From positions 2,790,001 through 2,854,000 of the forward strand of contig NZ_AP022603.1 of NCBI RefSeq assembly GCF_010726955.1: a DNA stretch of 64,000 bases, in the 5' to 3' direction. Each line of letters begins with the position of its first letter. The stretch's first letter is position 1. A program made the position numbers and the translations under genes. Below are positions 1 through 8,113 of this stretch, piece after piece. The notes beneath the pieces are model-generated. The model did not search any database. It was given only the letters and a program-made list of their open reading frames with translations, and had not been told where the DNA came from. Origin of the DNA: Mycolicibacterium fallax (GTDB lineage Bacteria > Actinomycetota > Actinomycetes > Mycobacteriales > Mycobacteriaceae).

Positions 1-112
1 GCCGTCGCGGAGCCCGCGCGGGCCTCCGCGTCGGCCAATTTCTTTCCGGCGTCCCGGCTCCCGCGGCGCGCCCGGCGCCACCGCATTCCGGGCGGGGTCT
101 ACCGTCGGCACG
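1..112. other. Leading non-coding stretch, nothing recognised
   Basis: Very GC-rich sequence before the first gene. I see no clear promoter, repeat or end of an upstream gene. It probably holds the promoter of the serine hydrolase gene that begins at 113. Confidence 0.4.
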
Positions 113-1663
113 GTGACGGTGTCGGCGCTGCGGATCGCCCGGTGCTGCGCGGCGGGCGCGCTGGCCGTTGCGCTGGCCGCGACCTCGGCGTGTTCGCCGG
201 CCGGCCAGCCGCCGCCGGGCTCCGACGCCGCGGGCAGCGCCGCCCCGAACTCCCCAGCCGCGGTCCCGCGCACCCCACACCCGATCCCGGCGGCCCCCGC
301 GCCGGCCCTGCCCGCCGTCGGCGACATCCCCGCGATCACCCAACTGGTCAACCAGGCGATCGCCGCGCCGCGGTTGCCGGGCGCGGTCGTCCAGGTCGGG
401 CACGCCGGGGAGGTCGTGCTGCGCCGGGGGTTCGGTGAGCGCAAGCTGGCCGGCGAGCCCGGGCTCGACGGGCGGCCCGCACCGCCGGAGCCGATGACGG
501 TGGACACCGTCTTCGATCTGGCCTCGCTGACCAAGATTCTGGCCACCACGACCGCCGTGCTGCAGCTCTACGAACGGGGCCTGGTGCACCTCGACGACCT
601 CGTGCAGGACTACCTGCCGGAATTCAACGCGGCCGACGACCCGGTACGCGCCCGGGTGACGCTCCGGATGCTGCTCACCCACACCTCCGGCATCGGCGGC
701 GACCTGAGCCACCAGGGTCCGTGGGGGCTGACGGCACCCGACAAGGCCGACGGGATCCGGCGTGCGCTCACCGCGCCGCTGGAACTCCCACCCGGCGAGG
801 TGTTCCACTACTCGGACATCGGCTTCATCATTCTCGGCACCCTGGTCGAGCAGATCACCGGCCAGCCCTTGGACGAGTACGTCCAGGCCAAGGTGTTCGA
901 CCCGCTGCAGATGACCGACACCCGCTATCTGCCCGCGGCCAAGGTGTGCGGTCCGCATCAGATCCGTGGCACGGCAGTGGCTTTCGACAAGGACGCCTCC
1001 GATGTCGCCGCCTGCCCGCCGGATTCCTGGAGCACCGACCTGTTGGCCCGGATCGCCCCGACCGCCCTGGACGAGGACACCCCCGGGTTGAACCCGGACT
1101 TCGGCCGGCCGCTGCGCGGCACCGTGCACGACCCGACCGCGCGCCGCATGGGCGGGGTGGCCGGCAGCGCCGGGGTGTTCTCCACCGCCGACGACGCCGG
1201 CCGGTACGCCCAGGCGCTGCTGGACCGGCTGGCCGGTCGACCCAGCGCGTTCCCGCTCCAACGATCGACGCTGGAGTTGATGACCACGCCGCAGCAGCCC
1301 GGCCACCACCCCGGCCAGCTCGAGGCCGCCAACGCCGCGGATCGCCGCGCGGTGGCGCTGACCCCCAATCGGGCCGATCCGCTGGCCGCGCCCCGCTACC
1401 CGGCGATCCCCGGGCAGAACCTGCGCGGCCTCGGCTGGGACATCGACACCCCGCACTCCCGGCCGCGCGGCGTGGTGTTTCCGATCGGCAGCTTTGGTCA
1501 CACCGGGTTCACCGGCGTGACGATGTGGATCGACCCCGGATCGGACACCTACGTGATCGTGCTGGCCAACGTCATCCACCAGCGCGGCGGCCCGCCCATC
1601 ACCACCCTCAGCGGCGACGTGGCCAGCGCCGCCGCCCAGGCCCTGGGGTTGTACGGCAGTTAA
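113..1663 (+). CDS. Beta-lactamase-fold serine hydrolase, probable lipoprotein
   Basis: A 516-residue member of the serine beta-lactamase/DD-peptidase-like family (PF00144 type). The N-terminus is hydrophobic and ends in ATSAC with Cys27, a lipobox-like site that lacks the usual Leu at -3, so export is likely and lipidation is possible. A proline/alanine-rich linker (about 28-70) follows. The catalytic signature is visible: S138-L-T-K141 (SxxK), Y233-S-D (the YxN equivalent) and H463-T-G (the KTG-box equivalent). Proteins of this kind may be peptidases, esterases or cell-wall modifiers, and the substrate cannot be read from sequence. The GTG start was chosen because it directly precedes the signal peptide. 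The stop overlaps that of the convergent IclR gene by 4 bp. Confidence 0.85.
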   Translation: MTVSALRIARCCAAGALAVALAATSACSPAGQPPPGSDAAGSAAPNSPAAVPRTPHPIPAAPAPALPAVGDIPAITQLVNQAIAAPRLPGAVVQVGHAGEVVLRRGFGERKLAGEPGLDGRPAPPEPMTVDTVFDLASLTKILATTTAVLQLYERGLVHLDDLVQDYLPEFNAADDPVRARVTLRMLLTHTSGIGGDLSHQGPWGLTAPDKADGIRRALTAPLELPPGEVFHYSDIGFIILGTLVEQITGQPLDEYVQAKVFDPLQMTDTRYLPAAKVCGPHQIRGTAVAFDKDASDVAACPPDSWSTDLLARIAPTALDEDTPGLNPDFGRPLRGTVHDPTARRMGGVAGSAGVFSTADDAGRYAQALLDRLAGRPSAFPLQRSTLELMTTPQQPGHHPGQLEAANAADRRAVALTPNRADPLAAPRYPAIPGQNLRGLGWDIDTPHSRPRGVVFPIGSFGHTGFTGVTMWIDPGSDTYVIVLANVIHQRGGPPITTLSGDVASAAAQALGLYGS

Positions 1664-2373
1664 CCGGCGGACAACTCCTCGGCGGCGCGGCACACCAGCG
1701 CGGCCAGCCGCGGATGCTCGTGGGGCGTCATCCGCTCGGCGGGGCCGCTGATCGCCACCGCGCCGATCGGGTGCCCGGTCGGTCCGAGCACCGCGGCGGC
1801 GATGGTCATGCTGGGGGCGTCCACCTCGCCGCTGGCGGCATAACCGCGCTCGCGGGCCTGCTCCAGCAGGGCGCGCAGCCGGTCGTCGGGTTGACCGCCA
1901 AGCAGTTCGGCGCGCCGCTCGGCGGTGAGCAACGGCAGCAGCACCCGGCCGGTGGCGCTGGCCCCGGCCGGGATCCGCGCGCCGATCCGCGGCACCATGC
2001 GCAGCGGCCGGCGACTCTCGGCGACCTGGGAAACCACCAGGTGCGGGCCGTCGGGCTCGTTGAAGATCGCGGTCTCGCCGGTGTCGACGGCCAGCCGCTC
2101 CAGCACCTGCTGCGTCCGGCGACGCTGTTCGGCCCTGGCGTGTGAGCCGCCGAGGACCGCGAGGATCCGCGGGGCGGTCTCCCACCGGGTCGCCGGGTCG
2201 TCGCGCGCCTGGATCCAGCCCTGCTCGGCGAGGGTGACCAGGGCGCGCTGCACCGCACTCTTGTCGAGTTCCAGGGTCCGGGCCAGCGCGGCCACGCCGA
2301 TCGGCTGGTGCGCGGCGACCGCCTCGAAGACGGTGAGCACGCGGGCCGCCGTGGAGCTGCCCTTGACGGCCAT
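1660..2373 (-). CDS. IclR-family transcriptional regulator
   Basis: A 237-residue IclR-type regulator. An N-terminal winged helix-turn-helix (about 6-70, including the recognition-helix region LDKSAVQRALVTL) is followed by the C-terminal IclR effector domain (about 80-235). The ATG is preceded by a strong Shine-Dalgarno (AGGAGGTGGG). It is transcribed divergently from a TauD-like dioxygenase gene. The 95-bp gap between them has an AT-rich dyad (2397-2424) of the size IclR proteins bind, so it most likely controls that dioxygenase and itself. The effector is unknown. Confidence 0.88.
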   Translation of the reverse strand: MAVKGSSTAARVLTVFEAVAAHQPIGVAALARTLELDKSAVQRALVTLAEQGWIQARDDPATRWETAPRILAVLGGSHARAEQRRRTQQVLERLAVDTGETAIFNEPDGPHLVVSQVAESRRPLRMVPRIGARIPAGASATGRVLLPLLTAERRAELLGGQPDDRLRALLEQARERGYAASGEVDAPSMTIAAAVLGPTGHPIGAVAISGPAERMTPHEHPRLAALVCRAAEELSAG

Positions 2374-2396
2374 CCCACCTCCTCGCTATGTTGAAT

Positions 2397-2424
2397 ATTG
2401 ATATATGCGTATCAATTATTGATA
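2397..2424. promoter_or_regulatory. Candidate IclR operator, three half-sites
   Basis: The heptamer ATTGATA occurs at 2397-2403 and 2418-2424, with its inverse TATCAAT at 2410-2416. The last two form a perfect 15-bp palindrome (TATCAATTATTGATA, 2410-2424). The first two form an inverted repeat with a 6-bp spacer. The site is AT-rich in a GC-rich genome and lies between the divergent IclR and dioxygenase genes. Fifteen-base palindromes are typical IclR-family operators; assignment to this regulator is inference. Confidence 0.6.
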
Positions 2425-2468
2425 TAGCAGTCAAGTTGTGCGGCCGGATCATCCGGGAGGAATCAGCC

Positions 2469-3428
2469 ATGTCAGCCATTCACGTCGCGCCGCTTCGCGC
2501 CGACCTCACCTTCGGCGCCCGGGTCACCGGCGTCACGCTGGACACCCTGGCGGACCCGGAGGTCCGCTCGCTGCTCCGCGACACCTTCGAAGAGCGCGGG
2601 ATGATTCTGTTCGAGGACGTGGAACCCGACGGCGGGCTACAGGTCGCGATCAGCACGGTGTTCGGCCCGCTCAAGGACCACCCGATCCCGACGGTGCCCC
2701 GGGCCGGCGGCGCGCTGCACCCCGGCGTCATCGAGATCGGGCAGGAACCGCGCGAGGGCAACATCGTGATTGTCGACGGCAAGGAGGTCACCTCCTGGCT
2801 GCCCTGGCACTTCGACCACTGCTACAACAACAAGCTGAACCGGGCCGGCGTGCTGCGGTGCATCACCGGGGTGCGCGAGGGCGGGCAGACCGGCTTCGCC
2901 GACGGCATCGATCTCCACCGCGCACTGTCCCCCGAACTGCGCCGGCAGATCGAGGACCGCAACGTCCTGTACAGCCTGAACCTGCGCTTCCGGGACATGC
3001 GCTTCGGTCTGGCCGAGGGGTTCCGCGAGATCCAACCGCACAAGCGGCTGCAGGAGACCATCGACTACGGCAAGAACAACCTGCCCCGCGCCGTGCACCC
3101 CGCGGTGTGGACCCGCGACGACGGCGCCAAGGTGCTGCACATCTCACCGTGGATGGCCGAGGGCATCGAGGACGCCGAGACACCGGCCGGCGACGCGCTG
3201 CTGGAGGCCGTCTGCCGGGAGATGCTGGCCACCATCACCCCGTACTTCCACACCTGGCGGCCCACCGACATGGTGATCTGGGACAACGTCCGGATGCTGC
3301 ACGCCGTGAACGGGCACGATCCCGACGAGCGTCGCGTCATGCACCGCACCACCATCGAGGGCGACTACGGCCTGGGTTACTTCGAGAACAACGCCGAGGG
3401 CCACCGGCTGCTGGAAATGACCGTCTGA
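2469..3428 (+). CDS. TauD/TfdA-family Fe(II)/2-oxoglutarate dioxygenase
   Basis: A 319-residue member of the TauD/TfdA family of Fe(II)- and 2-oxoglutarate-dependent dioxygenases. The facial-triad motif is visible as W-H114-F-D116 and the distal histidine is probably H292 (MHRTTIEG). Members attack taurine, alkyl sulfates, aryloxyacids and related small acids, and the substrate here is unknown. The ATG at 2469 was chosen because GGGAGG lies just upstream and it gives the usual family N-terminus; the frame is open further upstream. The gene is divergent from an IclR regulator, which suggests substrate-induced expression. Its 3' end abuts a truncated methyltransferase on the other strand. Confidence 0.88.
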   Translation: MSAIHVAPLRADLTFGARVTGVTLDTLADPEVRSLLRDTFEERGMILFEDVEPDGGLQVAISTVFGPLKDHPIPTVPRAGGALHPGVIEIGQEPREGNIVIVDGKEVTSWLPWHFDHCYNNKLNRAGVLRCITGVREGGQTGFADGIDLHRALSPELRRQIEDRNVLYSLNLRFRDMRFGLAEGFREIQPHKRLQETIDYGKNNLPRAVHPAVWTRDDGAKVLHISPWMAEGIEDAETPAGDALLEAVCREMLATITPYFHTWRPTDMVIWDNVRMLHAVNGHDPDERRVMHRTTIEGDYGLGYFENNAEGHRLLEMTV

Positions 3429-3429
3429 G

Positions 3430-3597
3430 CGCCGCGAGCCCCAGCTCGGCGTGCCCGCAGCCGGCGTCGAGGACCTCCCCGACGACCGCGCCGTCGTTGT
3501 CGATCAACGCGGCGTACTCCGGTTGCGGGGCACCGATGTTCCAGGCCGGCGCGGTCTTCGCCCGGTAGGCCTGGTCCCAGTCAATGCGGTGCGTCAT
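3430..3597 (-). pseudogene. N-terminal remnant of a class I SAM methyltransferase
   Basis: Beginning at an ATG (3597), about 55 codons encode a typical mycobacterial class I methyltransferase start: DWDQAYRAKTAPAWNIG, then LDAGCGHAELGLA, which is SAM-binding motif I (DxGCG). Similarity stops at about 3430, where the dioxygenase gene on the other strand ends; the frame then runs on antisense to that gene without methyltransferase features. Roughly the last two thirds of the enzyme (families of about 200-220 residues) are missing. It lies 79 bp downstream of an intact rhodanese lipoprotein gene, the order also seen in the decayed module at 7597-8074. Confidence 0.7.
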
Positions 3598-3676
3598 GAC
3601 GATTCCGTCTCCCTGCCCTGGTGTCTGCTGCCTTGGTGTCTGCTGCCTCCGGTGTCTGCCGGCTCCACCGATCCGC

Positions 3677-4114
3677 TCAGCCGCCGAGCATGTCGCGGCC
3701 CTCGGCCCGCCACGCCTTCATCCCGCCGCGCAGCTCCACCACATCGGTGTAGCCCAGCGCGGTGAGCGCCGCAGCGGCGGTCGTGCTCATCGGTCCGGTC
3801 CGGCAGTAGATCGCCAGCGGGGTGTTGCGATCGGCGGGCAGTTCCGCGCGCCGCTGCTCGATCTGGTCGAACGGCACCGACAGGTCGGTGCCGGGAATGT
3901 CCCCGTCGAACGGCACGTGCACGTTGACGGTCACCCGATCGGGTTCGGCGATGACCGCGGCGAACTCCTCGGGATCCACCAGCCGGTGCGCATCGGCGAC
4001 GGCCGTGCCGGCGCTGGCCGCGGCCTGCGGGTCCGGCTCGGCGGCCCCGCAGCCGGACAGCCCGATCATCGCCGCACCGGCCGCCGCCACCACCATCAAC
4101 GCCCAGTGCCTCAT
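3677..4114 (-). CDS. Rhodanese-like lipoprotein
   Basis: A 145-residue exported single-domain rhodanese. It starts with a signal peptide and a clear lipobox (L19-S-G-C22), so it should be anchored on the outer face of the membrane. The rhodanese active-site loop is intact: C104-R-T-G-P-M. The C-terminal GGMKAW motif is standard for the family. A role in periplasmic sulfane-sulfur transfer or thiol handling is likely from the family, with no substrate evident. A second, damaged copy lies at 7831-8074 in the same orientation. A divergent DUF2237 gene starts 69 bp away. Confidence 0.85.
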   Translation of the reverse strand: MRHWALMVVAAAGAAMIGLSGCGAAEPDPQAAASAGTAVADAHRLVDPEEFAAVIAEPDRVTVNVHVPFDGDIPGTDLSVPFDQIEQRRAELPADRNTPLAIYCRTGPMSTTAAAALTALGYTDVVELRGGMKAWRAEGRDMLGG

Positions 4115-4183
4115 TCCTCCATGCTAGCCAGCTCGCCGCGCGGTAACCCGGTGCGCGGACGCCGGCTCGGCAATACTGGGACG

Positions 4184-4579
4184 ATGCCCGACCGCCTCGA
4201 CCGCAATGTCCTCGGCGGCCGACTGGAACCGTGCGGCACCGACCCGCTGACCGGGTTCCACCGCGACGGCTGCTGCTCGACCGGCCCGGAGGACCTCGGC
4301 CTGCACACCATCTGCGCGGTGGTCAGCACCGAGTTTCTGGCCCATCAACGGTCCATCGGCAACGACCTGTCGACCCCGATGCCGGCCTACCGATTTCCCG
4401 GGCTCAAGCCCGGTGACCGCTGGTGCGTCACCGCGCGAAACTGGTTGCGCGCCCACCACGCCGGATGTGCCGCGCCGGTGGTGCTGGCCTGCACACACGA
4501 GCGGACACTGGAGGTTGTCCCGTGGGAGACGCTGCGGCAGTACGCCGTTGACGTTCCCGATGACCCCGGCGAGCTGTGA
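4184..4579 (+). CDS. DUF2237 family protein
   Basis: A 131-residue soluble protein matching DUF2237 (PF09996) over its whole length. Characteristic blocks are NVLGG, CGTDPLTGF, DGCCSTGPEDLGLHT, GNDLSTP, FPGLKPGDRWC and the C-terminal HERTLEVVP. Several conserved cysteines and histidines suggest metal or redox chemistry, but no function is established. The ATG start fits the family N-terminus. It is divergent from the rhodanese lipoprotein gene, which may share its promoter region. Confidence 0.85.
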   Translation: MPDRLDRNVLGGRLEPCGTDPLTGFHRDGCCSTGPEDLGLHTICAVVSTEFLAHQRSIGNDLSTPMPAYRFPGLKPGDRWCVTARNWLRAHHAGCAAPVVLACTHERTLEVVPWETLRQYAVDVPDDPGEL

Positions 4580-4609
4580 CCGGCTCGGCGGGGCCGGGCC
4601 ACGGATCGG

Positions 4610-5584
4610 TCAGTTCACCGTGACGTGAACGTGGTCGAAGTGCGCGGCCACCCGCCACATCGTGTAGCTGATGCCGAAGCGGCCCGCCTGCTGCTGCAGG
4701 TCGGCGTTGATGGCGTCGCCCAGCCCCATGTTCGAGCCGATCATGATGTCCAGCGCGCGCCCGCTCGGGTGATCGGGCAGCGCATCCCCGCGCACGCCAC
4801 CGATCGACTGCACCCCGGGATAGGTGAGCTGGATGTAGTCCAGCAGGATCCTGGCGCTTGGGACCAGGCCGCCGGTGCCGACCGTCGGGATCGGGCCGGC
4901 CGGACCGAGGGCCGCCAGCGCGGCATCCGTCGGGAGCGTCACGCCGGCCTGCTGATCGGGCGGCAGCAGGGCGTAGCTCCGGTTCAGTTCGGCCATCCGC
5001 TCCCGCAGCTCGTCCCGCTTGGCCTGCAGGTTCGACCGCACGGCAACCGCGGCGTCGACCGCCGCCTTGGCCTCGAGCGCGGATTTCGCCGAGGCCGCCT
5101 CGACGTTCTGCGCCTCCAGGTTCGCTCCGCGCAGACCCTTGAGCTGTTCGTTGAGTTCGGCGCCGATCACCCGGGCGGTGGCCAGGCTGTCGATCAGGTT
5201 CGACGGCGACGTGGCGGTCAGCACCGCGCTCAGGCTGTCGGTCCGCCCGCCCATGTAGACCGCGACCGCGTACTCGTCGACGACCTGCTGGTAGCCGGCC
5301 AGCGCCGCCCTGGTCTCCTCGAGGAGGGCCAGGTCCGCGGAATGCTGCTGGTCCGCCGCGCCGAGCAGCTTCATCTTGTTGTCGAGATCCGGTTGCGCGT
5401 TGACGATGGTCTGCGAGAGCTCTTCGACCTGGCGGGACAGTTCGGTGATCTGCGCCAGGTTGTCCTGGTTCGGGTCGGCGACGGCGACTCCGCCCCAGAC
5501 CAGGCCCAGCATCGCGAGCCCGGCGATCACCCCGACCATCGGCCTGCGGGCGGCGAACCTCGCCACCACCGGGTGAACCTTCAC
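4610..5584 (-). CDS. Secreted coiled-coil protein with M15-like C-terminal domain
   Basis: An exported protein of about 324 residues. The GTG at 5584 was chosen because GAAGGA lies upstream and it gives a good signal peptide ending AVA-DP; the frame stays open up to 5725. A long alpha-helical region rich in Gln, Glu and Ala follows, as in the N-terminal coiled coils of RipA/PcsB-type envelope proteins. The C-terminal 80 or so residues contain H-P-S-G-R-A-L-D and a terminal HFDHVHV. These match the zinc-ligand pattern of M15-like DD-carboxypeptidase folds (ARB_07466-like C-terminal domain). It is therefore probably a cell-wall-associated protein, perhaps a peptidoglycan peptidase. Activity is not proven by sequence. 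Confidence 0.7.
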   Translation of the reverse strand: MKVHPVVARFAARRPMVGVIAGLAMLGLVWGGVAVADPNQDNLAQITELSRQVEELSQTIVNAQPDLDNKMKLLGAADQQHSADLALLEETRAALAGYQQVVDEYAVAVYMGGRTDSLSAVLTATSPSNLIDSLATARVIGAELNEQLKGLRGANLEAQNVEAASAKSALEAKAAVDAAVAVRSNLQAKRDELRERMAELNRSYALLPPDQQAGVTLPTDAALAALGPAGPIPTVGTGGLVPSARILLDYIQLTYPGVQSIGGVRGDALPDHPSGRALDIMIGSNMGLGDAINADLQQQAGRFGISYTMWRVAAHFDHVHVTVN

Positions 5585-5693
5585 GACCACGCATCCTTCA
5601 ACGACAACGCACCCCCGCCCCCGGGCTGTCCTGAGGTTACGGAAGCGGCCTCGACCCTGTCCAACCACCCGGGCCTCGCCCCGGCCGGGCCGG

Positions 5694-6443
5694 TCAGCCG
5701 AACGGAATCGAGGCGATCGTCGCACCGTCCGCGGTGACCAGGCTGTTCTTGGTCAGTGTGGTACCGAAGTAGCGCGCCTGCGGATCGATCGCCACCCGCC
5801 GATGGTCGCGCTGTTTGGCCAGCACCTCCCGGGCCAGCGCCGCGAACGCCATCTTCTCCGGCCCGCCGATGTTGACGACGTGGTTGCGCGGCGGGGACAC
5901 CGCGACCTCGGCCACGAAGGCCGCCACCTCGTCGGCCGCGATCGGCTGAATCAGTGCGTCCGGCACCCGCACATCGTGCTCGTCGTCCACGTCCAGGTCG
6001 GTCTCGCGGACCATCGACTCGACGATCGCCGGCGCGAACTCGTGGAACTGGGTGGCCCGGACGATGGTGTACGGCAGACCGGAGGAAGCCACGATCCGTT
6101 CCTGGGCGACCTTGGCCCGCATGTAGCCGCTGTCGGGCAGCCCGTCGACGCCGACGATCGACAGCGCGACGTAGTGGCCCACGCCCGCCGCCCGCGCGGC
6201 GGCCACCAGGTTGGTGCTCGTGCTGGAGAAGAAATCCAGCACCTCGTCATCCTCGAACGACGGCGCGTTCAGGACGTCGACGAGCACATCGGCCCCCGCC
6301 AGCGCGGTGGCCAGGCCCGCGCCGGAGCAGGCGTCCACGCCGGTGCGCCGGGACGCGGCCACCACCTGCTCGCCGGTGCGGGTGAAGATGTCGACGAGCA
6401 GGGTTCCGATCAGGCCGCCGGCCCCCAATACCGTTACTTTCAC
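5694..6443 (-). CDS. NmrA-like NAD(P)-binding SDR-family oxidoreductase
   Basis: An atypical short-chain dehydrogenase of about 249 residues. The N-terminal Rossmann motif GAGGLIG sits only a few residues from the chosen GTG start (6443). An in-frame ATG at 6464 would add seven residues. The protein resembles NmrA/YwnB-like NAD(P)H-binding proteins that act on quinones or sense redox state. No Tyr-xxx-Lys catalytic pair of classical SDRs is obvious. It stands alone between the M15-like gene and the ICL/PEP-mutase gene, all on the minus strand. Confidence 0.78.
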   Translation of the reverse strand: MKVTVLGAGGLIGTLLVDIFTRTGEQVVAASRRTGVDACSGAGLATALAGADVLVDVLNAPSFEDDEVLDFFSSTSTNLVAAARAAGVGHYVALSIVGVDGLPDSGYMRAKVAQERIVASSGLPYTIVRATQFHEFAPAIVESMVRETDLDVDDEHDVRVPDALIQPIAADEVAAFVAEVAVSPPRNHVVNIGGPEKMAFAALAREVLAKQRDHRRVAIDPQARYFGTTLTKNSLVTADGATIASIPFG

Positions 6444-6537
6444 TGTGCCAACGCCTTTCGCCACCGTCGCCGCTGAACTCCGAGGCTGAGCGTCAGACTA
6501 CGCCCGATGCGGGTGCGGGACGGCGGTTCGCGGCGGC

Positions 6538-7290
6538 TCAGTGCCAGCGCGCGAGCAGCTCGTTTGATCGCTCGGTGAGCGCGCCCTGCCACGTCGGTCC
6601 GAAGCTGATCCGGCCCGCTCCCGCGGCGGCCAGCGCCGCCAGCTCGCCGGTCGCCGGATGCGCGATCGCGTTGACCGGCAGCGGCAGCTCACCGGTCAGC
6701 CGCCGCAGCGTCGCGTCGTCGTGGAACCCGACCGGGTACAGCGCGTCCGCGCCGAATTCCGCGCAGAGCCGCAGTCGCGCGATGGCCCGGTCGACCCGAT
6801 CGGCCTCGTCGCCGATCTTCTTGAGGATGACGTCGGTGCGGGCGTTGATCACCACCGGCACCCCGGCGGCGTCGGCCGCGGCCCGCAGCGCCGCGACGAA
6901 GTCGGCGTGCTCCTGCGGTTCGCGCAGCCGCCCGCCCTCGGAGTGCACGGTGTCCTCAATGTTCAGTCCCACCGCCCCGGCCCCGAGCAGACCCTCGATC
7001 AGCCGCTCGGCGGGCAGCCCGTAGCCGGCCTCGATGTCGACCGACACCGGCACGCCCGCGGCGGCGGTGATCTGCGCGACCCGGGCCATCGCCTCGTCGT
7101 AGGTCATCCCCTCGCCGTCGGTCCGGCCGAGCGAATTGGCCATCGGATGCGAACCGACGGTCAGCGCGGCGAACCCGGCGGCAACCGCGGTGCCCGCGGA
7201 CCAGGCGTCCCAAGCGGTGGGCAGCACGACGGGGTCGCCCTTACGGTGCAGAGCTTTGAGGGTGGCGGCGAGATCGGCGAGGGAGGTCAT
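6538..7290 (-). CDS. Isocitrate lyase/PEP phosphonomutase superfamily enzyme
   Basis: A 250-residue TIM-barrel protein of the ICL/PEPM superfamily. Conserved blocks are PTAWDAWSA, VSVDIEAGYG with the metal-binding Asp/Glu cluster, GLNIEDT and NARTD. It lacks the KKCGH loop of true isocitrate lyase, so it belongs to the carboxyvinyl-phosphonate mutase/oxaloacetate-decarboxylase-like branch that makes or breaks C-C or C-P bonds of 2-oxo acids. The substrate is unknown. It follows a truncated PPOX-type gene on the same strand after 82 bp. Confidence 0.82.
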   Translation of the reverse strand: MTSLADLAATLKALHRKGDPVVLPTAWDAWSAGTAVAAGFAALTVGSHPMANSLGRTDGEGMTYDEAMARVAQITAAAGVPVSVDIEAGYGLPAERLIEGLLGAGAVGLNIEDTVHSEGGRLREPQEHADFVAALRAAADAAGVPVVINARTDVILKKIGDEADRVDRAIARLRLCAEFGADALYPVGFHDDATLRRLTGELPLPVNAIAHPATGELAALAAAGAGRISFGPTWQGALTERSNELLARWH

Positions 7291-7372
7291 GCCCCATTGT
7301 GGACCGGCGGGCGCCGGCGAACGTCGCTATCGCCATCTTGGCGCGAGCCGCGGCGCGACGCACGCCGCCGGC

Positions 7373-7600
7373 TCAGCGGGGGTCGACGATGAAGGCAACC
7401 TGCGGTTCGCGAATCACGTTGCGCCACTTCTGCGTGTCGGCCAGGACGTGGCCGACCACATCGATGGTGACGCCATCCGGCCCCAGATGCACCCCGACCG
7501 GGCGGATCTGCGGTTCGCCGGCCGGCCCGATCGTGCACAGCCGCCCGATCGGTTCGGCGCTCAGGTAGTCCAGTTCCGCGGCGGTGAACGTCGGGCTCAT
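7373..7600 (-). pseudogene. Truncated PPOX/F420-type flavin reductase
   Basis: The 75 encoded residues match the first half of the PPOX-class F420-dependent oxidoreductase family (split beta-barrel): FTAAELDYLS, GRLCTIGPAGEPQIRPVG, VGHVLADTQKWRNV, PQVAFIVD. Family members run to about 130-140 residues, and this frame ends right after VAFIVDPR. No second half is visible in the 82 bp before the next gene. The ATG overlaps the stop of the methyltransferase remnant (ATGA), so the two were once co-translated. It is probably non-functional. Confidence 0.65.
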
Positions 7601-7833
7601 TTGTGCGCGATGACCAGGTAGGCGGGCAGTTCGACGCGCCCCTGCGCGTCCGGTTCGACGGCGGTCACCACGGTGCCGTCCGGCAGTTTCGCCGCGGCCG
7701 AGAACAGCGACGCCGGCCGGACCTCGTCGACGTGCCAGTGCCGGGAAACCTCGTCGCGCAGTTGCTCCGCGGTGAACTGGGTCGGGCCGGGGCCCTCGTG
7801 GTCGATGAAGGATCCGGTGCCGAACGCCAGCGG
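7597..7833 (-). pseudogene. C-terminal remnant of a class I SAM methyltransferase
   Basis: The roughly 75 residues before the stop match the C-terminus of the same mycobacterial methyltransferase type whose N-terminus survives at 3430-3597: FTAAELRD-like FTAEQLRDEV, HWHVDEVRPASLF, then GRVELPAYLVIAHK. The SAM-binding N-terminal part is absent. Upstream the frame runs straight into the end of a rhodanese domain, so this is a deletion fusion. The identification rests on recalled family C-termini and is less certain than for the N-terminal piece. Confidence 0.55.
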
Positions 7834-8074
7834 GCGCCCGTCGGCTTTCCACGCCTTCATGCCGCCCTGCAGTTCCACCACATCGGCGTAGCGTGCCGGG
7901 GATATCGCCCTCGAAGGGCACGTGCACGTTGATCGTCACCCGGGCCGGTTCGTCGACCGCCGCGGCGAACTCGGCCGGGCCGGTGAGCCGGGCCGCGGCG
8001 GGTGCGCCCTGCTGGTCGTCCGCCGGGGCGCAGGCCGCAAGAGCCAACCCGCATATCACGACCAGAGTCCGCAT
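7831..8074 (-). pseudogene. Rhodanese-like lipoprotein with internal deletion and frameshift
   Basis: A damaged paralogue of the rhodanese lipoprotein at 3677-4114. From the ATG (8074) it has a signal peptide with lipobox L-A-A-C15, then VTINVHVPFEGDIPGT, matching copy 1. At about 7889-7894 the sequence jumps to YADVVELQGGMKAWK in another frame. About 46 codons are missing, including the whole active-site loop with its cysteine. In-frame translation past the junction gives nonsense. The end of the rhodanese is fused to a methyltransferase tail. Confidence 0.75.
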
Positions 8075-8113
8075 CGTCGCTGAGAGTTTTACGCGCCCCA
8101 GGATAGGGCCAAA

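Noticed and set aside
7291..7372. Second half of the truncated PPOX-type gene
   Set aside because: All frames of this stretch were read and none continues the family pattern. The domain really ends at 7373.
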